Shown piece by piece: positions 11,014 to 22,249 of a DNA stretch of 64,000 bases. Below the pieces are notes generated by a model. It was not told the DNA's origin, searched no databases, and saw only the letters and a program-made list of their open reading frames with translations. Numbering within the stretch: the stretch's first letter is position 1; each line of letters begins with the position of its first letter. Position numbers and translations under genes: made by a program. Source of the stretch: Fulvia fulva (Eukaryota > Ascomycota > Dothideomycetes > Mycosphaerellales > Mycosphaerellaceae); contig NC_063012.1 in assembly GCF_020509005.1 (NCBI RefSeq), positions 8,680,001 through 8,744,000 of the forward strand, read 5' to 3'.

Positions 11014-11421
11014 GCTATTATATACTTCTATATATAGTTCTTCTTTATATAACTCCGTTTGCTTCCGTTCTTCTAGTAGCGTAGGTTTATCTAACGGCTC
11101 TATAGATTACTAATATAGGTCGGTAGGTATATCGTATTAGTCGAGACACTAGTATAGCGTTAGTACGAGACTACTATAGAGATCGTCGTCGTATAGTAAA
11201 ACGTAGGTAAAACCGCTAAGGCGTTTGGAAAGGAGTAGGGGCTAGAGATCTAGATTCCCCCTATATAGGTATAAGAGACTACGTCTCTAATCCTAGGGGA
11301 TAAGATACCTTTATAACTAAAAGCTGTTCTACTATATACCGTCGAATACTATATTAATATTTCCTCGTTCCCTATTACCTATCCTAACTTCTATACGTAT
11401 ATATACTATACCTATTTAATA
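11014..11421 (+). repeat. Copia 5' LTR end and flanking RIPed sequence
   Basis: The final bases CCTATTTAATA resemble the 3' end of the other copia LTRs and are followed at once by a primer binding site, so 11421 is the end of a 5' LTR. The start of this LTR could not be fixed. The first part (11014 to about 11190) shows no recognisable feature. Confidence 0.55.
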
Positions 11422-11436
11422 GGTTATAAGCCCGGG
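11422..11436 (+). other. Copia primer binding site
   Basis: GGTTATAAGCCCGGG directly after the LTR. It is identical to the sites at 22196-22210 and, on the minus strand, 54610-54624. Allowing one TpG-to-TpA change (TATGAG to TATAAG), it complements the anticodon arm of initiator tRNA-Met (GGGCUCAUAACC), as in half-tRNA priming known for copia. Confidence 0.7.
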
Positions 11437-11514
11437 TTTACTTAATAGGACATTAATATACTTAGGAAGTACGACGTAGGGTATCGTACCCTATACTAGG
11501 AATCGTACGGTATA

Positions 11515-11571
11515 CTACTAATAGACTCGGGGAGTCTATACGGAACGCTACTAATAGACTCGGGGAGTCTA
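11515..11571. repeat. Two 24-base direct repeats with internal hairpins
   Basis: The same 24 bases occur at 11515-11538 and 11548-11571 (33-base period). Each holds a perfect 7-base stem TAGACTC-GGG-GAGTCTA. The repeats lie in the leader of the copia fragment. Function unknown. Confidence 0.75.
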
Positions 11572-11789
11572 AGCTTATAATAACTACCGTAGTTAAGTAG
11601 GAGACCTTACTATATATCTAAGGCTACCTTCGCTATAGAAGACTTAACGAGTTACGAGGGCCCCCGGAAGGTAGGCCCTATTCTTACCCGTACGAACTAG
11701 AAGCGCTAGTTCGTAATACTACGGGACTATCTCGAAAGCCGGGAAGTCTTCTAGGTTATCGACGACTTATCGGCTAACCTCCCGGACTC
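11572..11789. other. Unassigned RIPed sequence
   Basis: About 220 bases between the copia leader and a gypsy-type LTR. No coding frame or repeat was recognised. Confidence 0.4.
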
Positions 11790-11989
11790 CGTTATATCTA
11801 AGAACACTTTAAAGGTGAACGGTATAGCGAGATATACTATCTCTATTATCACGGCCCTAGGCCTAGTGAATAGACAGCTAGTACGTAGGTCACGTGACCG
11901 CGCGTACTAGCGTAACACCTCGGCTTATATATAGCCTCGGCGTACCTCGCGCTCCTCTTTCCTACGTACCTAGCTACTCTATATTAACA
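11790..11989 (+). repeat. Gypsy-type 5' LTR (approximate)
   Basis: Contains a perfect 12-base palindrome GGTCACGTGACC (11888-11899), a TATA-like TTATATATA box about 30 bases further on, a pyrimidine-rich start-like stretch, and a terminal ATTAACA at 11989, all before a gag frame. The left edge is not resolved. Confidence 0.45.
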
Positions 11990-12009
11990 CGACTATAAAC
12001 CGCTATACT

Positions 12010-13960
12010 TAGCTAGGTCTCTATATCTATAGAAGAGCTACGACAGGATCTATAAGAGTATAGATTATTAATAACCGTAATAAGACATTACGGCGTACGT
12101 TAAAAAAACGTACGACTCGGTATAAGAGACTACTACCTTAGGCTAAGTAGCACCTAATATAGTACGCCCTTAAGGATAGCAAGGCTTACTACTAGCTATA
12201 TAACTAGTAGTATAGTATAAGTCTATATATAATATATAGACTCTAGGACAAATATAGTAGTAGTAGTAAACTACCGACGACGCCTTATAGTATAAACTCG
12301 AGAGCTTATAGCGACTAGTTACCGACCTACCGCCTAAGTTCAACCTATACGACCTTCTTTCCGATAACGAGATCTAGAATGCCGATAGTATAGCTACGGC
12401 GGTAGTTAACTACGACGACGACGGCGCTACCGAAGAAGGCGAGGGAGAGGAAGGTAAGACATAATAATAAGTCGCGAAGACCCTCCGAATCCCCGTTAAT
12501 AACCTCCTATAACTCGATACCCTAAAGAAGTAAGCGAAGGAGGTACTTTAGTAGTTATCTAATAACGACTCGAAGATTAAGGCCCTCGAATTTGACCTTA
12601 ATATATATAAGACAGAAGCCTAGACCTATTAGAGCGATATCGAGTAGCTTAATAAGTTGTAGTAAACTTAGGTAGATAACCTTAAGAAGTAACTCGACGA
12701 CCGCCGAGGCCGCTCTCGAGTATAATCCTTACTTTCTCGCGCTATATTATAGCGCCGTGCCCTATAAAACGGCCGGACCCTATCTAAGGATAAGAATAAT
12801 AATAGTAGAGCTAGTAGAGCTAGTAATAAGGACCGCGGTAATAAGTACGAGGATAAGGTAGCTTGCCGTACTACTAGAAAGAAAGCTAAGAAGTCTATAC
12901 GTAAGCTAGATAATAGTAACGACTCCGATCTATTATCTAATAAGTTAGAGGAGGCCTCGGAGTTAGATAGCGATGCTCGTACTTATCGCCGCTCTTCTAA
13001 GAAGGAGCTAGTCTACGACTTCGAGTCTCTAATTAAGTACGATCCGGACCTTAGCTAGCCCTTTAAGACTTAGAGTAGTATAGACAAGCCTAAGAAGTTT
13101 ATCGGTACTATTAATAGTAAGCTATCTAGACCCTCCCTCGAGAAGTTCTTCTCCGAGTTAGAGACTATTATCGACTATATAGTCTTCCGTAATAAGAAGG
13201 TAGTACTTAAGTTCGTATACGACTTACTAGCCTCGCTAGGTAACGCCTAGGAGTTAGTTAGACCTAAGATCCCTACTATCTTAGGAAGCCTAACTAGTAG
13301 TAAGAAGACGTATAAGGGCCTTAACGTCCTAATTAAGGAACTTGCTAAGCGATATAGAGACCGTAACCTAGTCGATAGGGCTCGTAACCGCCTAAATAAT
13401 CTTAAGATAGATAATAAGGATAGCTTCTAGACCTTCTTTCCTAAGTAGCGCTAGAATACTAACATCCTAGGCCTTAAGGGTAAAGATGTAATAGATAATC
13501 TATAACGTAAGCTAACTGTCCGCTACCCTAATAAGTATCTTAACTTCCGACTATTATTAATAACTAAGATAATCGACAATCTCTATTAAGTAGACGAAGA
13601 CTTTAAGATCCTCGACGCCCTATACCCGCGCTCCGAGAAGCTAAAGAACAATAAGAAGGATAATAAGAACAAGGGCGATAAGCTAGTAGGCCTAGGCTCG
13701 GGCTTAGGCTCTAATAAGCTAACCCGTAAGGCCTAGTCTACCCGTCCTAAACCTTTTAAGAGTAATCTCGGGGAGACTATAGACGAAGCTAAAAAAATCG
13801 TTATATACGTAAGAACCTCTATAAGAAATGTCGTAAGCCCGGTTACTATCTATAGTAGCGTACTTATAAACTCTTTGAATACGAGATACTAGTACGTCCT
13901 AGTACTAACGCTAGCGGCACTACCGTTATACCACCGGCGAAAATACCTAGTCCGCTATTT
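12010..13960 (+). pseudogene. LTR-retrotransposon gag, RIPed (plus strand)
   Basis: The plus strand reads as a long charged polypeptide interrupted almost only by TAG or TAA. It has an acidic patch (DDDGATEEGEGEEG) near 12410-12455 and a Lys/Arg/Asn-rich segment near 12790-12900. A capsid-like helical region spans about 13080-13480. Near 13815-13850 is a zinc-knuckle remnant of the form KC..PG.Y (CCHC with Cys and His positions altered by RIP). Gag would build the virus-like particle. Its order before a protease-like frame fits Ty3/gypsy. Confidence 0.65.
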
Positions 13961-13989
13961 AAGCGTAATAAGTAGTAGATACAAAGAGG

Positions 13990-14830
13990 AGAAGATACGA
14001 TACGAGGAAGTACTACTCGTAGAGCCGCTAGAAGGGCTTAAGCTATTATTATATGTTCTTAGGATAGTAGAAATAGAATATAACCCTATTATCGGCTTAT
14101 ACCTTATAATACTAGGGATAGCTAATAGGCAATATATATTTACTTTCCTTAATAATAGTACTAACTCTAAATATAGCGACTTCTCCTATAGGTAAAAACA
14201 TAACCTACCTCTAATTAAGCTTAATAACCTACTAGCTCTCGGGTTAGCAAATAGATTAATAGCTAAAGAAATGATAGAACACCGTATAAACCTAGAACTT
14301 ATACTTAGTAACGGTTATATAGAGACAAGAACTTTCTAGGTAACTTATCTTAAATACAATATCGTACTCGGAAGGCTCTAGTACGACGAACACTAACTAG
14401 GTATCTACTTAGCTTCTAGTATAATAATACTTAACTCGGAGTACTATAAGGAATATTACCTATAGGATAGTAAGCTAGTTTAGGCCTAAAGTGTTAATAA
14501 TAGAGGATAAGAGCCTATAGTTACTATATAGAAGTTCGAGACTATATTACTAGTACGACTACCCTTCCGAGCTACTATAGAGGAAGATAATAAAGGAGAT
14601 CCGGTAGAGATAATGACCTCCGGCACAATTATAAAGCCGCGTCCGCGCCTACGTACTTGCTCGACATCGCCGTCGAGTACGCTACCCGCCGATAAAGTAA
14701 CTATACCGATACTACCGGATATCGATATCTAGGAAGTTAGCGCGGGAGCAATCGAGAAGATAGCTAAGCGAAAGGGAGCCAAAGCCTATATAATGTTTAT
14801 ATTCAATAAGAACGAACCTTAGTAACTAGG
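13990..14830 (+). pseudogene. Retrotransposon protease-like region, RIPed
   Basis: In the plus frame near 14230-14470 the reading contains LALGLANRLIAKEMIEH and then YNIVLGR.YDEH. This resembles the aspartic-protease segment of fungal gypsy polyproteins, where a hydrophobic strand leads to an LG..W/Y motif. The catalytic Asp cannot be assigned with confidence. The RT that should follow is missing: LINE copy B begins at 14912. Confidence 0.5.
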
Positions 14831-14879
14831 GGATCTACGTATAATAGACCCTCTAATAGCTTATACGATAAGTACTCGA

Positions 14880-14911
14880 AATATATATAGATAGATAGAT
14901 AGATAGATACG
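14880..14911. repeat. (GATA)n microsatellite at LINE 5' junction
   Basis: ATATATA followed by about five GATA units, immediately upstream of LINE copy B. It has the same composition as LINE tails read on the other strand. It may be the leftover tail of an older minus-strand LINE into which copy B inserted. Confidence 0.7.
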
Positions 14912-17490
14912 TATAAAGCAAAGAAGGCGTAGATTAGAAGAGATAAGACGTAGGAGTAGAGGTTAACTATAGGGATGATTATAGAACACCCGGAACAAAT
15001 CTAGAGACTAGTAGAATAGGCTAGGAAACTAGACGAGGAACGAAACTCCCCGCCCTAGTTTCCCTTAATATAGGACTAAGACGGGGAAACGTAAACCACT
15101 CCGATAGGGAAAGCGAAAGTATTCGTAGACCACTTCTTCGGGACTTAGGTAGAGGCAGACCTAAGCAATATCCTAGGAACATACATTCCTCCGCTAAGGG
15201 AGGCTAACTAGTAAGTGTCTAGTATAGAGATCGGAAATATTATTAAGAAACTAAAGGGCAACAAAGCCCTAGGCCTAGACAAGATCCCTTACTATTACCT
15301 AAAAGCTAGTAGTAGCCTTATTACTCTAGTACTTACGCTAATCTTTACCTAGTATATAAAGTAGGGGTATTGCCTAAAGGCCTTTAGGTAATTACTAACT
15401 TACGTCCTAAGGAAACCCTAAAAGGAAGACTATACTAAGTTGAAGTCATATAGACTAATTACGTTACTAAATATACTAGGGAAGCTCCTAGAGAAGGTCG
15501 TAGCTATAAGGCTTACCGGAATAGTAGAAGAACACAACCTCCTCCCGGTAACGTAAATAGGGGGGAGATAAAAGAGATCTACCCTTATAGTAGTCGAACT
15601 GATTATAGAGCAAATTAGACACATCTAGTACTATAGTAATAATAAGGTAGCCTTACTACTTTTACTAGACATATTAGGGGCTTTCGACAATGTGTCCTAC
15701 GTAAGGCTCCTATACATCCTTAAAATAAAAAGCATCCCAGCCTAGATAGTACACTTTATATAGTCATTCCTTAAGGACAGAACAACCCAGATCCTCCTAG
15801 GGTCCTTTAAAGCCCCGTAGACCCTAATTACGAACACGGGCATCCTATAGGGCTCTACACTCTCCCTAATTCTGTTCCTCCTCTTTATAGCCGACCTAAC
15901 CCTACTCCTAGAAACAGTAAACACCTTAGTATCGGGGTTCGTAGATAATATAAATATCCTAGCGTAGTCGGGGTCTATAGAGGAAAACTACGCACTCCTA
16001 GAGGAGAGACATAGACAATACGAAAAGTGGGCAAGAGAGTATAGGGCAAAATTCGTATCGGACAAGTACTAACTTATCTATTTTAGTAAGATAAAGACAA
16101 AACACAACTTAGTAGTACTAGTAAAAATCTAGGGGTTCGAGACCTATCCTATAAGGGAACTTAGAGTCCTTAGGATATAGCTAGACCTAAAACTTAGCTA
16201 GGGACTATAAGTGAAGAAGGCGTAAGCGAGAGCGGATACTAATAGATAATTAATCGAGAGACTTACTACGTTAACCTAGGGGGCGACCTTTACAAAGGCC
16301 TAGACTATATATAAGGCTATTATTAAGCCTATAATGCTATATAGAGTAGTAATTTAGGCAGCGGAAAAACATATCCCGAAGCGAATTAAGGACCCCCTTG
16401 ATAGAGCGTAGGCAGCCTACCTAAAGAGAGTACTAGGGGCATATAAGTCAACCCCTTATAGGATAATAGAAATGGAATCAGGTACAGCCCCTATTAGGGA
16501 GTACCTCTAGGGCATAAGGTGTTAATACGTAGAGAAGACATCAGTATACCTAGCCTAGGGAACTATCTAAGTAGCTACTTAAAGGATAAGAACCTAGTAG
16601 GAGAGGAGGAGAAGACCTAACCGGCTATATATAATCCTATAGAAGGAAGCAGACCTAAAAACATTATAGGAAATCCTAGTAGCCCTTAAATAGAGAGAAG
16701 CTCTAAGGGAGCAAGCTAATATAGGGGACAAAGGGAAAAAGAAGCAAAGCTAAGTAGAAAGGATCGTAGGTCACCTATAGGAAACGCGTTAGAACTAAAA
16801 ACCGGTGAGGCTAGGAGCCCTACTAGCGGCTAGGACCTTCGGGAGGTATAACTACCTTATCTATAAAGACCTAAAGAGGGCGGAAGTAAGTATAGCTATC
16901 TAGATTCGCTCTAAGCACATTAGGCTAAGAGTATACTTACACTAAAGAAGAGTCCTAGGATACGATTCTAAACGTTACCCCTATAGCTACCTATCCCAAA
17001 ACCCGGAGTATATAGTGCTAAACTATACTAAGTAGGTAAAAGGGAGAAGCTAGTAGAGGGCGAAGGTAAGAGATAGGCAATACTAGGCTATTATCTAGAA
17101 CAGACAAGATATAAGGAGAGTGACAAGATAGATCCTTAATGAGGACTACCTAGAGCAATTATCCCTAGTAGTAGAAACGGAAAGGTAGATAGAGAGGAGG
17201 GAGAGAGAGAAGAGCCGGGGAAATAGAAGGGAGAAAGGGAATCGAGAGGAGGACATTACTAGGGTTACGGGCAATGTAGTTATAGGGTAACAACTATAAC
17301 ACTAGCGTACCCTAAAGGAAGGAGAACGAAAGGACAAGATAGGAAAGAACGAGGAGGGTAAAGACGAGGAGGTCTTTATCCGTTAATCGGGTTTCCTACC
17401 TATATAAATAGACCTAAATAGCGAGAGACCTATATAGGCTATAGGGCACTAAAATAGGCAAATGAATAATCTATCTATTTATCTATATTA
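14912..17490 (+). mobile_element. LINE family 1, copy B, heavily RIPed, 5'-truncated
   Basis: Collinear with copy A from 15738 onward (offset 15737). In the 120 bases aligned at A 121-240, all 13 differences are CpA-to-TpA or TpG-to-TpA. It begins at about ORF2 residue 340 and ends with the tail at about 17468-17490. The hairpin at 17365-17396 keeps its stem. Confidence 0.92.
14925..17279 (+). pseudogene. LINE family 1 ORF2, RIPed copy
   Basis: Readable landmarks are GNKALGLDKIP (15260), the LLDI.GAFD box (about 15660) and the FVDD box, now FVDN (GAC/GAT altered to AAT near 15945), so the catalytic centre itself is lost. Dozens of TAG codons stand where copy A has CAG or TGG. The original stop is at 17277-17279. 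It shows what RIP does to an otherwise intact family member in this same window. Confidence 0.88.
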
Positions 17491-18775
17491 CGGACAGCTT
17501 AATCTCTAGCTAATCGAGCTAACGGTCAAAGTTTATATTCTTATTATCGAACTTACTTTCTAGGTCCTTAACTAACTTATTAGTATATATAACATTAACG
17601 GAGGGTTCGATAGTAGTGAACTAGCTAACGGCGGTATTGCTAGTCACCCTAGAAGTACTACTAGGTATGCCCTAGCGTTCTCGTCGTAAGGAGTTACGGC
17701 GTAGGTAACGGCGTAGTCGACTATTATCTCTACCCTTATCTTTATTAGAGTTGTCTCCGTCGTTATCGCTACTACCTCTACTACCTCCTCGTCGGGTGCC
17801 TCTACCTATACGGTCCTACTAAGTAGGAGGCGTAGGTAATCGTGAAATACCGTTACGACGAGGGGAGTAGACGCGGACCTAATAACTACGGTCATTATTA
17901 TTATTACCGTTAGTACCGCTAGTATCGCTAGTACCGGTAGTATTCTTAGCTACTAGCTAAGCCTTTAGCTCTACCAACTCCTTATTTAGAGCCTAATTGC
18001 GCTTAGATAGGGCTTTAATGTCCTTAGGTAACATACCTACCTACGACTCCTCGACCTATCCAAAAAGCGTATCGATGTCCTATCGGAGGCGCTAATTAGC
18101 TTCCTTAAGGTCTTATATCTAACTCTTATACTTCTAGTATTTTTTAAAGTAGAATATAAAGAGGCCCTTAACATCCTTATCCTTTTCGAGTTAACTAAGA
18201 CTCTCGGATACGATATTACGTTCCTTCTTTATATTGGCGTACTTACGCTATATAACCTTATTAGCCTTCTTTAGGGACTCGACCTAGTTAAAAAGTATAA
18301 TCAAGTCTAACTATATCTATCGAACGAGGTAAAACAAGATCTCCGGGTGTACTATAGTACGAGTCGCGAACTCGGCTAGGCTCTTAATAGTAGTATATTC
18401 TAAGGCGATTGCCTACTCCTTAGGTTAGCGTATATCATTAGTTTTACTATCTTATATAGATATATCATCTCTTAGCTCTATAATCTTATACACCTTGATT
18501 CCTCCTTCTTCTAAGATCTATTCTTTGTCGAGGAATTGTACGAAGTTAATAGGGTCGGAGGTTAAGGCAAACTACTATTCTTTAGGTAGTAGATCCTTCT
18601 CGATCTCTTATTGTTCGGCGGCGAATACGTTCGAGTCGTCGTCGGAAGGGAAGGCACCTAGGGCGGTATCGATACCTAGGTTATCGAGTGTCTACGTTTT
18701 AGTAGATACGGTTAGGAAAAGCTTAGCGCGTATAAGCGACTAACGCTTATACTTACTAAGACCTAGATAAAGAGG
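17491..18775 (-). pseudogene. Retrotransposon gag-like gene with coiled coil, RIPed
   Basis: The minus strand reads for about 420 codons with few stops, nearly all TAG or TAA. N-terminal part: acidic, with FPSDDDSNVF and an alpha-helical DPINFVQFLD segment. Middle: a long Lys/Glu heptad-like region (about 18,330-17,990) likely to form a coiled coil. C-terminal part: an Asn/Gly/Arg-rich tail (NGNNNNDR, RRGGSSGDN) typical of RNA binding. This order fits a Gag protein, but I recognise no specific family. It is cut at 17490 by the tail of LINE copy B. Confidence 0.6.
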
Positions 18776-19149
18776 TTACTTAGGTAAGAGTACCCCGTTA
18801 GTAGTACTACCGGGTATAGCTATATTATACTATTACGTAGTAGATAAGACTGCTCTCTTAGTAGGTATATAAGGGCCCTATAAGAGTAGAGAGGCGCGCG
18901 TTTTACGCGAAGGAGAGAGATAATCTATTGACTTAACTAATACGCTTATTTACGCGACTATAGTTATTATTAATACGCCTATACGCGCGACTCGACGGTT
19001 AGTAACTATAGTAAACTTGACCTACCTTAACGCGTACTTTACTAGTACGATTTGATTATAACTACTAGCCTAACTAGATAGGCCGCTTATAAGACCGAAC
19101 AAACTATTACGGGTAGTGATCTATAAGATAGTATAGGGTTACCGTAAAA
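18776..19149. other. Probable LTR or leader of the minus-strand gag element
   Basis: No coding frame recognised. It contains a TATA-like TATATAAGGG near 18865 and a GC-rich GGCGCGCG patch, as expected around an LTR promoter. No terminal repeat partner was found, so the assignment is weak. Confidence 0.3.
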
Positions 19150-19740
19150 TAAGCGTTCCTTAGTAAGGCTACGAAAGAGAAGCGTAAAGCGCGCGAGATA
19201 TATAGGGAAGCGCTAAGGCGCTAGTACGCGGAGAAGAGCCGCGGCGCGACGTTACGGTAGTAGTAAACCGTAATAGTTACGAATAAGTTGTCTCGAGCTA
19301 TACCTCTAATAGAGTCTACTTAGTATATATTTACTACGTACCGCTATACTAGCTAGGTTACGGGGAAGCCTACTCTCTTAACTAAGGACTCCGGTATTAC
19401 CTACTACTCTTAGCTCTACGATAGTACCGGTAGTTATACCGATACTCGAGTAAAACCTATAGAGCCTATAATAATACCTAACCTTAGCTCTAAGGATTAT
19501 ACGCGAGTACTAGCCGAAGACAGACTTAGGTCTAGGGTAAACTAGCTAACTAGGTAGTATATTTCTCGAAGGGAGCCGGTCGCGGATAGGCTAGTTATAG
19601 ATAGATAGGATGTAGATATGTTACTAGACGATAATAAGGTATTAGAGGATAATTAGACTTTCGTACGGTTATAGAGTAGTACGGGCAAGTGGCCGTATAA
19701 GATAGATAACGCTTAGAGGACTAAGACGTATTTTAAGAGG
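19150..19740 (+). pseudogene. Unidentified retrotransposon C-terminal frame before a polypurine tract
   Basis: A plus-strand frame rich in charged residues (REIYREAL, then PVADRLVIDR, DVDMLLDDN) with TAG interruptions runs directly into a polypurine tract. Position alone makes it the 3' end of a gypsy-type pol or an extra 3' gene. No motif that I can name is present. RIP stops make it non-functional. Confidence 0.45.
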
Positions 19741-19745
19741 GGGGG
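19735..19745 (+). other. Polypurine tract
   Basis: AAGAGGGGGGG followed by TACTATTA, identical in layout to the minus-strand junction at 6341-6363. Confidence 0.65.
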
Positions 19746-19748
19746 TAC

Positions 19749-20035
19749 TATTATAGGTAGACCGCGACCCCTTACTATAGCTACGTCGGCCCGGGTAAAC
19801 CGCGGACCTTCCGTATCGGGTTAGCGCGGCTTAGCTTTACTTTATAACTTCGCCGCGCTACGCGCTCCTCTTTTATAGCTTCGTAGAATAATAACTCTCT
19901 TATTCGGACTCTATAGTACGCGCGCCCTTATAGGTTTAGGTATTATACTAACCGAGGATCGTAAGATTACTATTAGGACATCTACTAGTTACTAGGTCGC
20001 CGGTAGCCGCGAGACCGCCGGTAGTCTACCGACTA
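19749..20035 (+). repeat. Gypsy-type 3' LTR (approximate end)
   Basis: Starts TATTATAGGTAGACC after the polypurine tract (original TGTTA likely). It contains TTTATAACTT and TTTTATAGC TATA-like boxes followed by a pyrimidine-rich GCTCCTCTTTT. The end is set where copia sequence becomes recognisable. Confidence 0.5.
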
Positions 20036-21566
20036 GCCTTCGTTTAGGTGCCTTACTAGATTAGTTTATAAAGGAGAGACCTAAATCTAGATCTCCCCCC
20101 TTCTCGTTTTCGAACTAATCTACCTAGCTATATTACCTAATAGCTCGTATATCTAGCTCCTAGAATAACTATTACTTAGTCGATTAACCGTACTTAACGA
20201 AAATAGCTTCTTTACCCCGGTTTATTAACTTATCCTTTCGTAGCCCTTATAGATACGATTTCGGGTCTACGTAAACGACTACCCTATAGCCCTATACTCT
20301 TATGTGATATACCGTCGGTACCTTCCTAGTAAACGCTTCTTCCGGCAATAGTTAGACGCTATTAAGTAGCGGCCCGTTCGCTAGTAGGTTACGTATAACC
20401 ACCTATACCTCTAGTACTATAGGCTAGAATTCTACCGGTATTCCCGTTTCTTCGAGTATTACGCGGATCGTATTCTCCGATACTTAGATTAACCTTTCTA
20501 CTACTCCGTTTTATAAAGAGTTATAGGGATCCGTCGTATCGTACTAGATACTAGAATCCCTCTCCTACTCTTTTAGGATTATTAGTAGCTTAGGTAAACT
20601 ATCGCTCCGTACCGCTCCTAGGCTATATTTATATACTTTCTCTATAGATATTCCGGAGTAATCCTTTTCCTAGGTATACGAATCTCCTATACTAAAGCTC
20701 CTACTAATCTTCGGTAGTTACCGCGGCTAGAGCTTCCTTATCGGGAATATTACCCGCGGGTAATATCTCTAGAGATATATTACCTACCTAGCTTAGTAAT
20801 CTCGACCGATAAGTACTGTTTAGGGAGTCGGATATCGAAGATACTATTAGTACTCCCCCCGTAATACTATTCGTACGATAGGCTTTCCGCTCTTAGACTT
20901 AAGTATAAAGTTTAGAGGTTCGATATCGAATTACTTACTAAACTACCTCTACGAAACTAGATTAACTCCGAGATTAGGAACAAACAAGACTTTCTCTAAC
21001 GTAATTTGTTTCCCCGCTAGTCCCCCTATAGTTACTATTCCTTTATAGAAGGTATCTAGGTACCCTCTACCGACTTTAATTACCTTCCTCCTCGCTAGTT
21101 TCCTAAGCGATCTGAATAGGGACTTATTGTTAGTTATATATAAGGAGGTATAGGAGTCGAGTAACTATTCGGAGGCCGGAAACTTACCTTTTACTTCGGT
21201 AGTAGAATAAGCGACTTCGTCGTCGTATATTTCCTCGGTAACGCTTTCTCGGGAGGTATAGGCTCGTCCGGCCTTTACCTTTGTCTTATCCTTATTATCG
21301 GATTGGCTTTTCCTATCCTTCTATTATCTCCTAGGCTTCTTTAGAACGTTCTAGGCTTTCTTCTTCTTTACGAACTCTTTTACCGATTCTAGCTCTAGGT
21401 AGGATATAACTAGGTAGTTACCTTCGTAGACAAAGTAGCCGCCTTTTCCCTCTTACCTCTAGGAGTATATAGCGGTCTCGCCTTTACCTTCTTAGATTCG
21501 CGATTCGTAGGATTTAAGTAGGACTATAGCGGATTCCTATCCTAGATTTAGCTAGGCTAGTATTAA
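20036..21566 (-). pseudogene. Ty1/copia gag-pol fragment, RIPed
   Basis: Parallels 51,780-53,400 of the complete copia element in order and sequence on the minus strand. It carries the integrase core, then the pre-integrase and protease region, and at the upstream end a zinc-knuckle part of gag (about 21,400-21,450). It is interrupted by many TAG and TAA codons and has neither LTR. It is a fragment left between two other insertions. Confidence 0.65.
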
Positions 21567-21672
21567 CGAGCTAAGGGCCTCTTTAGACCCTGAAATTTGC
21601 GCGTCTAATCTCGTTAACCTTTAACGGTTAATTACGTAGTAGGGGTATATAGGGGTACTACTAAGATATATA
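21567..21672 (+). repeat. 105-base repeat, inverted partner at 41579-41690
   Basis: The two copies match almost base for base in opposite orientation, with a core TTAACCTTTAACGGTTAA that is itself nearly palindromic. In the partner a LINE has inserted at the CTTAGTAGTACCCC edge. The host element is not identified. Confidence 0.7.
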
Positions 21673-21960
21673 TAGTTAGGAGGCAACCTTAGTAGGAAGC
21701 TAAGGATTTACGAGGAATCTCTCTATAAGGCGAAGATACGGGAATCTAAAATTTTTAGATTTATTATCTTTTTTTTAAGATTACTATATATACTTTACGG
21801 CCCGCGGACCGATAAGTATATATACCTACGCGTAAGCTATCTTAAGGTCACTAGGCGCGCCCTTACTTACTAGGGTAGTTAGTCGTCTATATTTTAGTGG
21901 TTAATAAGGGGGGTTTTTAAGTATATACCCGGTGGTATTATTAGTACATTTTAGTAAAAT
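21673..21960. other. AT-rich unassigned spacer
   Basis: No coding signal. It contains a 19-base inverted repeat AATCTAAAA-T-TTTTAGATT at about 21745-21763 and a T8 run. The last five bases, AAAAT, are the left flank of the copia LTR. Confidence 0.5.
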
Positions 21961-22195
21961 TGTTAAGATATAGTATCTTAAAGAGAGTCAATAATTAGGA
22001 AGTGATCTAGTAGCCTAAGGCATCTACGATAACTCAGCTTGTAGGGAGATACCTTCTCTCCTCTTTAGCTTAGATAGACATCTAATATAATCAATATATT
22101 GGTTCCTAATATATTGCTATATACTCGTGCTATTAGTTAGTTAACGATTGATCTCTTACTCTACTCCGCTACTATCTACCCGTACCTATTTAACA
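21961..22195 (+). repeat. Copia 5' LTR (family 2)
   Basis: TGTTAAGATA...TATTTAACA, 235 bases, homologous to the cleaner solo LTR at 47676-47911 on the minus strand. Differences between the two are mostly CpA/TpG-to-TpA. Confidence 0.88.
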
Positions 22196-22210
22196 GGTTA
22201 TAAGCCCGGG
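22196..22210 (+). other. Copia primer binding site
   Basis: GGTTATAAGCCCGGG starts at the base after the LTR, as at 11422 and 54624. Confidence 0.72.
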
Positions 22211-22249
22211 TTTATATAGGAATAAGAGCAACCTATATTAGTATAGGTT

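Noticed and set aside
14880..14911. GATA-factor binding cluster
   Set aside because: The repeat matches LINE tail composition found at every LINE end here, so a regulatory role is not needed to explain it.
15430..15924. Two minus-strand frames of about 60 codons
   Set aside because: Antisense to the RIPed ORF2 of LINE copy B; collinear with the antisense of copies A and C.
18495..18743. Plus-strand 82-codon frame
   Set aside because: Antisense to a much longer minus-strand gag-like reading with charged domains.
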